A stretch of 64,000 nucleotides of DNA from Liolophura sinensis (GCF_032854445.1 NC_088301.1:33648402-33712401); one strand, 5' to 3'; counted from the first letter of the stretch, positions 37,131-47,189 are shown. Translations and numbers: made by a program. Notes: a model not told the origin generated them from the letters alone.

Positions 37131-37528
37131 AGACTTTTCTCCAAGCCGGCGGAGGTGGGTTACCTGTGTTTCGGGGTGTGGCTGTCCAGCGCGGTCACGG
37201 TTTGCTGGGCGGTCTCAGCAAACTGCTACCACAACCCTTGTTAACGTCGCCGGCTGTGAAAGCACTGGGCAAAACGGCGTTACGAACCGGACTGCAAGTC
37301 GTGGGGGACGTGCTGAGTGGGGGCGTGTCACCACAACAGGCTTTGAAACGACGCGGTTTGGCGACTGGAAAACAGCTGCTGGTCAAAGCTAGTCGCTACG
37401 CCCGACAGCGGTTACTGGGTGAGCCTATAAAACGGAAGACACCACGCGTCACGCCCACTCGTCACCGACACGTGGGACTTAAAAGACGTGCCGTCAAGCC
37501 CAGAAGAAGAAGACACATCAAAGATTGA
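37131..37528 (+). CDS. Polinton minor structural protein (GGLPVF-RGHGLGG type), fused to the penton remnant
   Basis: This basic protein segment has an N-terminal GGGGLPVFRGVAVQRGHG motif, a Leu/Gly-rich amphipathic stretch, TALRTGLQVVGDVLSG, and a strongly Arg/Lys-rich tail. Such small proteins usually form their own ORF downstream of the penton gene in Polintons. Here no ATG separates it and the open frame is continuous with the penton piece, so a deletion probably joined the two. The role may be a membrane-active or core protein, by analogy with adenovirus minor proteins only. Confidence 0.5.
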
Positions 37529-38913
37529 ACCGCATCGAATGCCCTGAATCCATCGGATATTTTCAGCTAAACACACACGCACGCACACGCACATACACAA
37601 GCCATGGCTCTTCCCACCCCGAGTGCTGCCCGTCCGTCAGCAGTGAGTTTGATTTGTGGACCTTACCCCCGACCGACACAAGCGTTCGAGAAAGCCGCTG
37701 GGACGCTGACAGCCCCATCGCCAGCCTGAGTGATGTGGGACCTGTGGAATTTGTCATCACGAACGCTGACGCAGACACTTACTTGGACTTGGCCAACACC
37801 ATGCTGTACGTGAAGGCAAAAATCCTCAACGGGGATGGGACGGATGTGGCGGCTGACAAGAAGGTGGCTCCGACTAACCTGTGGATACAATCCATGTGGC
37901 GACAGGTTGACGTCTCCCTTAACGATAAACTCATAACACCGTCCACCAACATGTACCGATACCGGGCTTACTTGGGGACATTGTTGTCTTACGGTAAAGA
38001 GACCAAAAAGAGCCAGCTGTCCGCTGCCTTGTGGTATGTGGACACCCCAGGAAAGTTTGATATGATGGATGACACCAACGCTGGGTTTGACGATCGGAAG
38101 ACCTGCACGGCTGAAAGTCGGTCGGTTGACATGCTGGGTCGCCTGCATTGTGACATGTTCCTGCAACACCGACACCTGCTCAACAACGTCACTGTCCACA
38201 TCCGTCTCACACCGGCTAAGGATTCGTTTGCTTTGATGTCCGGTGAAGCCGCTCCCGGCTACAAGACCCGCTTGGAGGAGGTATTGATCTTTGTGCGCAA
38301 AGTGAAAATCACCAGCGGTGTACAACTGGGGCATTTGAAAGCGTTGGCCAAAGCCCCGGCCAAGTACCCAATCCGCCACGCGCTGACCAAGTATTTCTGT
38401 GTCCCCAGAGGTCACACCCTCATCAATAAACAAAACCTATTTCTGGGCAGCTTACCGACACGTTTAGTGGTGGGGTGTGTGAGCAACAAGGCTTTTGACG
38501 GGGATTACACTAAAAACCCGTTTCGTTTCCGACACTACTACACAAACTTCGTCGCCTTGTACGTCGGCGGTCGTCAGATTCCAACCAAGCCCCTGACACC
38601 CGACTTTGAGAACGAGAATTTCATCCGCACGTACATGAACCTCTTTACCCACACGGGGAAAGCGTTTCACGACGAGGGAAACAATATCAAACGCACCACA
38701 TTCGACGAAGGCCACACGCTGTTTTGTTTCGACTTGACCCCTAGCCTCCACGATGACCACCAACTGAACCTGGTACAAAAAGGGGATTTGCGCCTGGAGA
38801 TGCGGTTTGCCAAACCACTGCCGGAAACCATTAACGTGGTGTGCTACGCTGAATTCAGCAATACCATAGAAATAGACCAGAGCCGAAATGTGCTCTGTGA
38901 CTTCGCCAGTTGA
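37525..38913 (+). CDS. major capsid protein, double jelly-roll (Polinton), start displaced
   Basis: The open frame ends at 38913 and covers nearly the whole hexon-like capsid protein: FDLWTLPPTDTSV near the start, LDLANTMLYVKAKI, the central RLTPAKDSFALM, and the C-terminal NFVALYVGG...RTYMNLFTHTGK...GYNN-type blocks. The natural ATG context (CCATGGC at 37604) lies in a different frame, so a one-base change separates the start from the body. There is no good ATG in the long frame before residue ~90. Role by family: capsid shell trimer. A second copy's 3' third is at 52773-52268. The gene converges on polB. Confidence 0.85.
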   Translation: MNRIECPESIGYFQLNTHARTRTYTSHGSSHPECCPSVSSEFDLWTLPPTDTSVRESRWDADSPIASLSDVGPVEFVITNADADTYLDLANTMLYVKAKILNGDGTDVAADKKVAPTNLWIQSMWRQVDVSLNDKLITPSTNMYRYRAYLGTLLSYGKETKKSQLSAALWYVDTPGKFDMMDDTNAGFDDRKTCTAESRSVDMLGRLHCDMFLQHRHLLNNVTVHIRLTPAKDSFALMSGEAAPGYKTRLEEVLIFVRKVKITSGVQLGHLKALAKAPAKYPIRHALTKYFCVPRGHTLINKQNLFLGSLPTRLVVGCVSNKAFDGDYTKNPFRFRHYYTNFVALYVGGRQIPTKPLTPDFENENFIRTYMNLFTHTGKAFHDEGNNIKRTTFDEGHTLFCFDLTPSLHDDHQLNLVQKGDLRLEMRFAKPLPETINVVCYAEFSNTIEIDQSRNVLCDFAS

Positions 38914-38934
38914 ACAGCCAAAAAGCCAGCTATA

Positions 38935-39090
38935 GCACACTGACACACTGACCCAGTCACCACCTGTTACATCCTCATACATTGTTGCGTCATACATTAT
39001 TACCAGGCCGTCTGCGGTATACCGCCAAGGCGCCGCTCGGCAACAATGTATGACGATGTAGCAGGCACGGCAAGTCGGGTCAGTGTGTCA
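38935..39090. terminator. inverted-repeat spacer between convergent capsid and polB genes
   Basis: CATACATTGTTGCGTCATAC and CGGCAACAATGTATGACGAT face each other around GCGGTATACCGC, and CACTGACACACTGACCCAGT on the left faces GGGTCAGTGTGTCA on the right. The result is a large imperfect hairpin exactly between two gene ends. The equivalent hairpin of element 2 is at 51411-51482. A two-way terminator or insulator role is inference. Confidence 0.55.
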
Positions 39091-39289
39091 GGCTATTACG
39101 GCTGCCGGCCCGCCGCCCCCCCCGCTAGGCGTTTTTAACTTTTTAACGTATGTAGCACTGCGAATGATAAAACACATGAAAAAATTGTACAATTACAAAA
39201 ATGGGAAGACTGTGTCTGGTGTGGGCTTCTTTCTTTCTTTTTTTTTTTAGTGCTTAGATTGAGAAAGTACTCTTTCGGGAAAGTTGGTT

Positions 39290-39305
39290 GGCCCTGAAAA
39301 GGGCC
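39290..39305 (-). terminator. histone-type 3' stem-loop after polB of element 1
   Basis: On the minus strand it reads GGCCCTTTTCAGGGCC: a six-pair stem with a TTTC loop, exactly the replication-dependent histone mRNA stem-loop form. It is followed by AACCAA and, about 10 nt later, the purine run CGAAAGAG, resembling the histone downstream element bound by U7 snRNA. It lies about 65 nt past the position aligned with the polB stop of copy 2. Confidence 0.75.
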
Positions 39306-39309
39306 GTCG

Positions 39310-42300
39310 GAAGTGTCACAAGAGCACAAAAGCACAGGAGCAGGGTGTGTAGAGTATCCATAGCACCGTTCTGTAGATCTAAATAGGTGGTGCTCACCAC
39401 GTCTGGGGAGCACTTTTCGCTTCCCGTAAAAGTATGTGAATGCGTCTTTGTGTTGGGTATACGAGTACATCGTATTGCCCCGCATCCGCATTCCCCGATT
39501 CACACCACTCGCGCTTTGGTGGTCGCGCAACACAGAGAGGTAAACGGCCTTGTCCACATCTCGTGCGCTCACACCTTTGCAGGAGAGTTTGTCTTTGGCG
39601 TTGGATTCCCCGCCGTAACAATAATAAGCCTTGGAACACAAACTGACGATGGCATCACCGATCCACTCGACTTTGAAAAGCCCCGGTGTGCGCTTATCGT
39701 GGTCGTAATGGTCGCGACGGGGTAACCACGCATCCCGCTCGGTCTCGTACACGGCTCGCATTTTGGGTTTGACGAGGGATTCCTAGTCTGGGTCAGACCA
39801 AGCCATGTAAGCAGAGTCTGTGTCCATCTCACAGTACTGCCAATCCGCCTTGTCGAAAAAATGAGCCATGAAATCGTAATAAAATTCCAGCATACGGAGT
39901 TTGGCATACTGGTAGACCATACACCCTATTTGCACGGGGAGATTGTTGTGAATGGTCTTCTTGCTACTCGTCACTTCAAAGGTGGTCTCGTCGATGGGGT
40001 CGACGGTTCGACACCGAACACTCTCCAATAATTTTCGTGTTTTTGTCAGATGGCAGATTTTGACATCCACGTGTCGGTCTTGATTGGTGACGGTTTTTCC
40101 ATAACCTGAATTCCCCAACAGCTTCATCGTCTCCCGATCAGGGCTTTGGTCGGGTCGACATCTCCCTCCCGTCGAGCTTGGGTGACGGCGTCTGCGAAGG
40201 CTTCGAACGCTCGCTGCGGTGTGTATTCCATCGCTTGGTAGACGTGCGAGACGACCAATCCCCGACCGAGATACCACTGGAGCAGAGGTGTGGCTAGCAG
40301 AATTTGCTTACCAAACATGCTCCCGATCAGCATACGCCTGGGTGTGGGCATGATGTCAATCACAGCCGCGAACTCTGCCATGGTGGGGCCTATATCAGCC
40401 CGACTCACCTCGGTGTTTTTAAAGATGGGTGGGCATTCAGCAAAGTCCGCTTTGAGGTGGTCCGGCACGTGAATGTCACATTCCACAACTCCAAACAACT
40501 GGCCTTGAATGACAGCCTCCATAAGCTGAGCTTGTGTCTTGGGCTGTCGCTGTGTCGGGGGTAAACCGTACCGTTGTAGGGAGTCCCGTAAGGCTAGGTT
40601 TGTCGTGCGTTGGCGGTGGAACTCGCACCCCCATATCGTTACCAATGGATAGCCCTGGGAGCGAATGTATGCGTCGTTCGCATCCACCGCCCGCCGTAAG
40701 TCCTGGGGCTTAATCCCCGCCGCTCGTTGTAACACACCTTTCCCGGGCGAGGGTGATTCAGGTGACAGCCGTGATAGTGGAAATAACACCCGTGGAATTG
40801 AAACACAGTAGGCTGTCCGTCGATATAGGCGAACCCGTCTACGGGGAGTTGTCGGTCACCGATCCGCTTCTCGGTGTGATTGAGTCGGTGACGGATCGAT
40901 ACCCCCAGCTGCTGTGACTCCCAGTCCAGCCATTTTTCAGCCAGACGGGTGGCGGTGCCGGAGGGAACGAACTTCTCTCCCCCGTCCCGACGGCGCCAAC
41001 GGACACAGTGAGCTGCCGGCATAGGTGAGGCTAGGCAGTACAGGTATAGCGCGTTGGCATCGAATCCCACGATGCGCTGACAAAGCTTTCCTCCCCGTAT
41101 ACGGGTCACGCCTCGTTCGTGGTAGCGGTGGAAAATGATGCTCGGCCCACCCACGATGTTTTTCTTGAGGCAATCGTGCATGTCTTTGTCTTTTTCACCG
41201 ACGAGGGTGAACACGGATCGTAAATCATGGAATAAGTAGTTGAGGGTAAGCCCTGGTATGCTAATGCAGTCTTTGAAGACATCCACATGCATGGTATGGT
41301 AGAACACCGACATCTTCTCCGCAGCCTCCATGAAGGGAATGACATCTAGGTTATTATACTACCGCAGCAAGTCTTTGACGGTCCGCATGCCGTGCTCTCG
41401 CCACACCGTCTGTAAGGTCTTGTACTCTGCGTCCGTACACGGCTGGTGGGTGAGATCATTGTCGAAAGCATGCTGCGGTGGCAGTGTGGTTTCCTCCAGC
41501 CGGGCCAGGGAGTCTATGTAGCTGTAACAAAATTTCCCTTTGGTCACGCGACAGTCGTAAGCTTTCACCCACTTGTCGTAACTGTAATTCGGGGCCAGGT
41601 AATTCCGAATGTCCAGAAATTTCAGCTGCGGTGTGGTGAGGGCCATGTGATTATTGTTCCGCTTAATCACATACTCCAAATCACCGCTCTGGACCAGGTG
41701 CGGATAAAGCTGTTGTTTGATTAAGTTCAGGTCATAGTTACCCGAGTTAAAGCCGAGGACGGGGAGCTGGTCCATATAGGTCACGAATCTGTCCCGCACT
41801 CGGCGCGTGTAAGACGGTTTCTTCTCGTCGGGATCGATCCGCTCGTCTAATGCGTCCAGGATGTAAGCATAACGCTCGTGGAGATAGGCGCTACTGATCT
41901 CGCTGATGTCGTTGAGGTAAGCCATCATGTCCTCGACGAGTGCCTTGGGATCGCCGGTGGAGATGAAACACACGGGCTGGTCGTAATCTGGTACATTAGA
42001 GTTGACGCTGACACTCATGGGGATGTGTTGAGCCGTCCATTCCGTCGAGCCAGTCGCCGCATCGTCCACCGGGTTCACCGGAGCCAAGTACGCCTCAAAG
42101 TCATAATATGCTCGGTACGGGAAGATGCCGTCGTCACCGTCCTGGAGTTCGATCCCCATGTCCGCCAACGTTTCGAAAATGGTGGGCCGATTGCGGAAGA
42201 CACCCCCCGGGTACTTTCGTCGAATGGCGTCGGTGCACGTTTGACCGTGCCGTCGTAACTCCCACAGTGTCCGAAAACTCTTCTGGCACACCTGGCAGGT

Positions 42301-43153
42301 TAAAGATTGAGCATAACACCCTATGTCTTTGATATAGCTGAAATGCCGCTGGTACAGGTCTAACCGCAGGGTAGGGGGAGAATAGCGCTCGGCACTGCGG
42401 TGAATGAGTTGTGCTGAGTACGACCTGTCCATGGGGATGAGCTGGTAGACTTGAATATTCCCTTGAAACAGGCTTTCCACCGTGTCCAACGCACTGAGGG
42501 GTACCCCGCGGAAATACCTCGGCTCTATCTCCATTTCCTCCAGATACCTGCGGTAATACACCCCAGCCTGGTGTTCGCAGTTTTCGGGGTTGGCCTGGTC
42601 TAGATGGACGGCCAGACACCGAAACAAACACAAATAGTCCCTGTAAGGACCATTATCTCCACCCACCCACCTCTTGGGTGAGGAGATGCTGGGTGTGGAA
42701 TCCTCGCAGGTCAGCCCGACTCGCCACGCGGTACGGTGCGTCGAGTACTCGGGCGTTGTTGGTGCTCGGGTAATAATACCGCACCTGTCCCGTCTCTTTG
42801 TGGCGGAGGATATATCCAAAACTGTAATTGATAGTGAAAGTAGTCGGCTGGTCTTTGTAAACCTCGTCTACATAGGCTGGGATAGCGCCGAGATCACTCA
42901 GTCGGTAATTATAGCAGTCTTGAATTGGCTTGTGGCGATGGAAATGCGTCCTGATCGATTGCCAATGCCGCTGGTACAACTCCCGTACGTCACTGTCACC
43001 GCTCGGCAAGACAGCCTCGTGAGGCTGTACCGGGTGGGGTTCGAACTGACTCGTTGGACTTTGTTTTTTCTTTTCTTCTTCTTTCAGCGAGGCATCCACC
43101 ACTAAACTCACCTTAGCTTTACTCGTTGGGGTGGTGGTAGATGGAACAGGTCT
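39310..43153 (-). pseudogene. protein-primed family B DNA polymerase of element 1, multiply broken
   Basis: The main exon starts after a 3' splice site (TTTGTTACAG) at 43153. It carries an N-terminal region, a zinc-finger-like CQVCQKSFRTLWELRRHGQTC stretch, exonuclease motifs (YDFEAY, GFNSGNYDLN), motif A (GFDANALYLY), motif B (KLLGNSGYGKT) and motif C (EMDTDSAYM). Breaks: a deletion near 42,675 relative to the copy at 63206, TAG at 41359-41361 and 39783-39785 where copy 2 has Trp, and frame changes near 40,725, 40,140 and 39,405. The zinc-finger first exon seen in the other elements is absent upstream. Role by family: replication of the linear element DNA from a protein primer. Confidence 0.88.
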
Positions 43154-44055
43154 CTGTAACAAAGAATGGTGTAGACGTTATAACCTAAGTAAACCCTAGA
43201 CATACCCAATATACATACTATTGTACATATGTGCATGTGTACATATGTTCCGCTAAAAAACATTTATAATACATATAATACATAGGAGCCATTCCGATAG
43301 ATATCAACCCTAGCATGACACACTGACACACTGACCCAGTCCTTTTTTAATACATAAAACATAGGAACCATCCAGATAGGTGTTCCCGTTCACCATTGTT
43401 CAGGAAACATTGTCAGCTGTGTTTTGTTTTGACACGTGGTTTTTGTTGGGTCACGTGGTTTTTTGACCGACTGCGCCTTGTATGTATGCATTGTATACAT
43501 TGTTGCCAGTCAGTCAACACTGCGTCAGCAACTGCGCCAGCAAGCTGGGGCGTACACCCTTATACATGTCACCTACATGGAGTGGAAACCCTATCGACAC
43601 ACCATCTACAGGTGATAGAAAACACATTTGTCACAAGTGCTTGCATAACAGTAAAACAGCTCAGCTGTGAATAGTAATTTTCAGCAATGAAATACAGCTT
43701 GTCTTATTGCATATTATCCAGTAAAGAAGTTTTTTATACTTTTCATATACTGTTACAAACATGTAACATGAGATAGCTCTTACTGTCTTAAATTAACTTT
43801 CAAGAAGCAAAGCGGGTTCAGGGAAGAAGAAGACATCTAAGCCAACAATGACCACGTATTTAATTGACACTTATACACGTAGAAATCACAACCACCAGCC
43901 GATGCGGGTAGGTTGGTCAGTATTAGACATATATATATATATATATAAAAAAAACTTCGGCTGACAACAATGTAGCGTCACGCGCACAGCTCTGGCCAGG
44001 CTGGTGATTCTGTATGAAACGGGCGGGAGAAAACATAAAGCCCGCTCGCACTCAT
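43154..44055. other. polB upstream spacer built from shared repeat blocks
   Basis: Contains, in inverted order, the same blocks as 53040-53520 and 62271-62605: the GTCAGTGTG motif, the CCTATGT..TATGTAT block, a CATGTCACCTACATGGAGTG block, and the AATTTTCAGCAATGAAAT / GTAACATGAGATAGCTC block. It probably corresponds to the intron that separates the zinc-finger exon and polB in the other elements. A (TA)n run lies near 43,930. Confidence 0.65.
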
Positions 44056-44155
44056 CAACCAATCAGTGGGCTGATAATTCCTTTTGTCGTGCTTTTCGCC
44101 CAGGCCAGGGTTGTTAGTATATATAGCATAACCGCGGGTTTGAGTTGGTCAGACT
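44056..44155 (+). promoter_or_regulatory. promoter of the RING-finger gene
   Basis: CCAAT (in AACCAATCAGTGGG, about 44059) is followed by TATATATA at 44118-44125 and an initiator-like TCAGACT at 44149-44155, which puts a start about 33 bp after the TATA box. This is a standard RNA polymerase II layout reading to the right. Confidence 0.55.
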
Positions 44156-44489
44156 GAGTAATCTTCTGCATTGCTATGGATCACCGCTTTCACGATTTTT
44201 TGGGGAGTGCCGGGAGGGGAGATGGGAGGACGTCACTGATAGCGATAGTGATGAAGAAGAACAGTCTTCCGGGGAGAGCTTCTCCCCGGAGGAGCCTTGG
44301 ACCCCATCACCCCCGGCCTCCCCAATCATCATCCCTGACACACCTGAAATCATCCCCGACACACCGGAGGACAGAGTGGAGGCCGCAACCGACCACAGCC
44401 AACTAGATCCCTGCCCCTGCCCACGGTGTACTCCAGTGGAGGAAGAAGCAGTGGGGGAGAATACCACCACCACCGAGGTGAATATATAA
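44145..44489 (+). CDS. acidic 5' ORF of the RING gene region
   Basis: The frame gives an acidic Ser/Glu/Pro-rich product (TDSDSDEEEQSSGES, then IIIPDTPEIIPDTPEDR). Composition is strongly protein-like, although an ATG at 44176 just after the predicted start site opens a different frame. It ends in TTTTEVNI. It may be the N-terminal half of the RING protein separated by a frame change near 44,480, or a separate small protein. Confidence 0.4.
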   Translation: MVRLSNLLHCYGSPLSRFFGECREGRWEDVTDSDSDEEEQSSGESFSPEEPWTPSPPASPIIIPDTPEIIPDTPEDRVEAATDHSQLDPCPCPRCTPVEEEAVGENTTTTEVNI

Positions 44490-45226
44490 ACCGACTAAGA
44501 AGACTCCTCACCAGCCGGGGGATGTCCACCACCACCACCCCGGTGAACAACAACAGCCCAGGATTACCCAGTCCCCTCGGGGCCCGTAGACTCCATCTAA
44601 CCCAAACGGTCTTGGAGCGTTTCATGACCCGCAGGCGTCCCGAGGGGCGGAATATTGGCCGGGGACTCCCCCGGCGACTGGAGATGAACACGGAGGCGGG
44701 TGAAAGTTCGAACCCAGGACGGGGCAGTACAGGCGAACCCATGGAATCAGAGCCACACACACCAGCAGGGAGTTCAAACCCGGGAATAAAACCAGAGCCA
44801 CACACAGGGAGTCCAGCAGGGAGTTCAAACCCGGGAGAGGACTGGACTCCACCACCACCTGGATGGCTAACCACTTGACGGGGTCGACCCCGAGTTCGTG
44901 TCCCACCCCAGCCTCGGGGTGGGACATTTCCTTTAGCAACACCGCCGGGGTCGACCCCACCACCGGCAGCTGCCGCACCACCACCACCACCACCACCTGT
45001 ATCACCTGTGCGAGGCGCAGGTGAGGGGATTGTGGCGTCCCCGCAGGGTGGAGGGGCGCATACCGGCATACGTGAGTGTCGGATTTGCTATGAGAGACCG
45101 TCGGATGCGTGTCTCCTATCCTGCGGGCATGCCGCGATTTGCCTCACCTGTGCCCGCAGACTTACCCCCCAGCGGTGTCCGTTTTGCAACCTGTATATTT
45201 TAGGTATTGTTCGTTTATTTTATTAA
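44426..45226 (+). pseudogene. RING-finger protein (candidate E3 ubiquitin ligase) of element 1, one in-frame stop
   Basis: One frame runs from 44426 to 45226 with a single TGA at 44876-44878. Before the stop: a basic region, then a Pro/Ser/Gly linker with SSNPG repeats. After it: an Ala/Pro-rich stretch and a C-terminal C3HC4 RING with CRIC, CGHAAICLTC and RCPFC, ending in a short hydrophobic tail. The RING most resembles those at the C-terminus of IAP- and MDM2-type ligases; I see no BIR domain. Host-interaction genes are often placed near Polinton ends. The stop or an unseen splice leaves its function uncertain. Confidence 0.62.
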
Positions 45227-45270
45227 TTATATGTCTCGTTTTTAATCGCTTTTTATTCGTATTTGTTTGT

Positions 45271-45350
45271 TTAAAAAAAAAAAAGAAAAAAAAACAAGAA
45301 AAAAAAAAACAGCTGGCTGTTTAAAAAAAAAGAAAAAAAAAGAAAAAACA
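45271..45350. repeat. A-rich low-complexity tract
   Basis: Runs of A interrupted by single G or C, with two copies of a CAGCTGGCTGTTT/AAACAGCAGC-like segment, lie between the RING stop codon and its histone-type stem-loop. Confidence 0.7.
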
Positions 45351-45365
45351 GCAGCACTTTCTTAC

Positions 45366-45381
45366 GGCCCTTTTCAGGGCC
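45366..45381 (+). terminator. histone-type 3' stem-loop after the RING gene
   Basis: GGCCCTTTTCAGGGCC followed directly by ACCCA, the canonical histone mRNA 3' flank, then CCCGAAAAGAGT as a purine-rich downstream element 14 nt later. It is 140 nt past the RING stop. About 110 nt of sequence from here on is homologous to the region after polB (39200-39305) on the other strand. Confidence 0.8.
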
Positions 45382-45550
45382 ACCCAACTCTTCCCGAAAA
45401 GAGTACCTTCTCAATCTAAGCACTGAAAAAAAAAGAAAGAAAGAAGCCCCACACCAGACACAGTCTTCCCATTTTTTTTTCTAATTCATACCCAGCCTAA
45501 AACAAACAAACCATTGTTTTCTCTATTTATCTATCTATATCTATGTCCCA

Positions 45551-45644
45551 TATACTGTTATACTGTACTCTAGTCTACTACACGCTATATCACGCTAGTA
45601 TATACACATACATCCCGCGGTGTGGAAAAAACCCACCAAATTTC
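45551..45644 (-). repeat. right terminal region of element 1 (inverted, truncated)
   Basis: Reverse complement of 29740-29815: TATACTGTTATACTGTACTC, the TAGTCTACTACACGCT block and CCGCGGTGTGGAAAAAACCC. The match stops at about 45644, so the outer part (palindrome and AGTAGTT end) is missing here. Confidence 0.8.
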
Positions 45645-45766
45645 TTGTGTATATGTATAATGTATTGCTGTTACTTATGTATTTCAATGCAGGCTGGTTC
45701 GGAGGTAGGCAGGCAGGTCAGCCGGTGCAGCCGATAGCTGGCGGCGACACCAGCAAACACAGCACC

Positions 45767-46141
45767 ATGGTGCACGTGAGGGGACGATATCCAAGGCTGG
45801 GGAGGGAGATGAGAATGAAGGAAAAAAAGAGGCGGAAGAAGCCGTTCACCTGCCTGCTGTGTGCCAGGGACTTTACCCGGCGGGATAACTGGCTGCGGCA
45901 CCAGCGAACGCGCCCTCAGCCCCACCGTACCCTGAGACCTGACGAACGACAGCCTGGTGAGGGAGAGAGCCGGTTCACCTGCACGACCTGTGGTCGGGTG
46001 TTTTCTCGCCGGAAGCATTTGGTGCGCCACCAACAGTGACATAGCGCAAACAAACAGCGTGTGTGGCATTGTGAAGACTGTCAGAAGTCTTTTTACCGAT
46101 TGTGGGACTGGCGTGTCCATCGACGCGGGGAACACGGCAAG
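45767..46141 (+). pseudogene. C2H2 zinc-finger first exon of polB, element 2
   Basis: ATG 45767 opens a Lys/Arg-rich lead followed by C2H2 fingers (FTCLLCARDFTRRDNWLRH, FTCTTCGRVFSRRKHLVRH, and a last one with WHCEDCQKSFYRLWDWRVH). A TGA at 46037-46039 interrupts the frame between fingers two and three. The exon ends AAG at 46141 with a GTAAGC donor in phase 0. The paralogous exon at 61188-61619 ends the same way. It is separated from polB by an intron of about 2.4 kb. Role inferred: a DNA-binding extension of the polymerase or terminal protein region. Confidence 0.65.
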
Positions 46142-47142
46142 GTAAGCTCACCGTACTCACAGCTGTCGGGTTTTTTTTTTGTTTTGCTAGCCCGGGGGAC
46201 TTTATTTATTTTGGAGAAGAGCCCTACAGCGCCATCAGTGATGTCCAATAATTATTGTTCCATTCAAATTTACATAGAAAAGGCACCAAATCCAGAGAAT
46301 ATGACCACAGAAACGTGTTAGGCAACATATAGGTAAAAAAAGAGCTATCGTCCCTTACCACTGTCAAACTCTAATTTGTTTACTGTTTTTTTTTAAACAT
46401 GATTACCTGTTTTATTGTCCTCAATGGTGATGTCCCCAAGTAAAATGAACAAAACAGACCAAGTTTAACACAGCCTATAAAATGTACAAACCCATTTTTC
46501 ACACTTTCCGACATTGAAAGTGTTGCAACACGCCGTTTACACTTGTGGGCTTAGATTAGCCACACAGCGCCATCTATGATGCCCAATAATTATTATTTTA
46601 TTCCATTCTCCAAAAAAAAATTCCAGAGAATATGGCCATAGAAACGTGTAAGGCAACATATAGGTAAAAAAATAAGCTGATAACTTGAAGGCACACGGTT
46701 ATGTAACACTTGCTGTGCCCCTGCACAAGCAGTTCACCCGTTAATCTCAAGTATCGAAAAATGGACCATTCATAGTACGAAGAAGCGACGAACGGAATTG
46801 CCGAACTGTAGGGCCCGACAAGCATGTCCCAGAGTTCGGCGAAATACCCGAGAGCTATCATCTCTTACTACTGTCAAACTCTAATTTGTTTACATTTTTT
46901 AAACATGATTACCTGTTTCATTGTCCTCAATGGGTTTTGCACATGAAAAATGTTGCAACACGAACCGACCACATTCCGTTTATACTTGTGGGCTTAGATG
47001 AGCCACACAGCGCTATCTATGATGTCCAATAATTATTATTTTATTCCATTCTACACTATATATTACTCCCACTATAAGGAGGTTACAGATCATTTGAAAT
47101 ACGATGCCTACGGGACTAATATTACGGCATGTGAATTTCTTT

Positions 47143-47189
47143 GATTTATTTATTTCATTGATGTTTTACGCCGTACTCAACAATATGTT
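47143..47189 (+). repeat. SINE scrap, copy 4
   Basis: GTTTTACGCCGTACTCAACA matches the core of the SINE family seen at 764, 8484 and 16118; the rest is gone. Confidence 0.55.

Larger units (their letters stand above)
29500..45644 (+). mobile_element. Polinton/Maverick element 1 (near complete gene set, decayed)
   Basis: The left end begins AGTAGTT (5'-AG as in Polintons) and carries a long terminal region. An inverted match to its inner part lies at 45551-45644. Between them lie integrase with chromodomain, packaging ATPase, minor and major capsid genes on + and type B DNA polymerase on -, the usual Polinton set, plus a RING-finger gene. It also contains a small spliced gene and an unknown leader gene. 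Nearly every gene has a frame change or stop, and no adenain-type protease was found. The right end looks cut short where element 2 sequence begins. Related to adintoviruses; probably a fossil. Confidence 0.88.

Noticed and set aside
37663-38433. 256-residue minus-strand open frame under the capsid gene
   Set aside because: Antisense shadow of the major capsid coding sequence; no family resemblance of its own.
44350-45069. 239-residue minus-strand Gly/Pro/Val-rich open frame under the RING gene
   Set aside because: GC-rich antisense shadow of a Pro-rich coding region; no domain seen.
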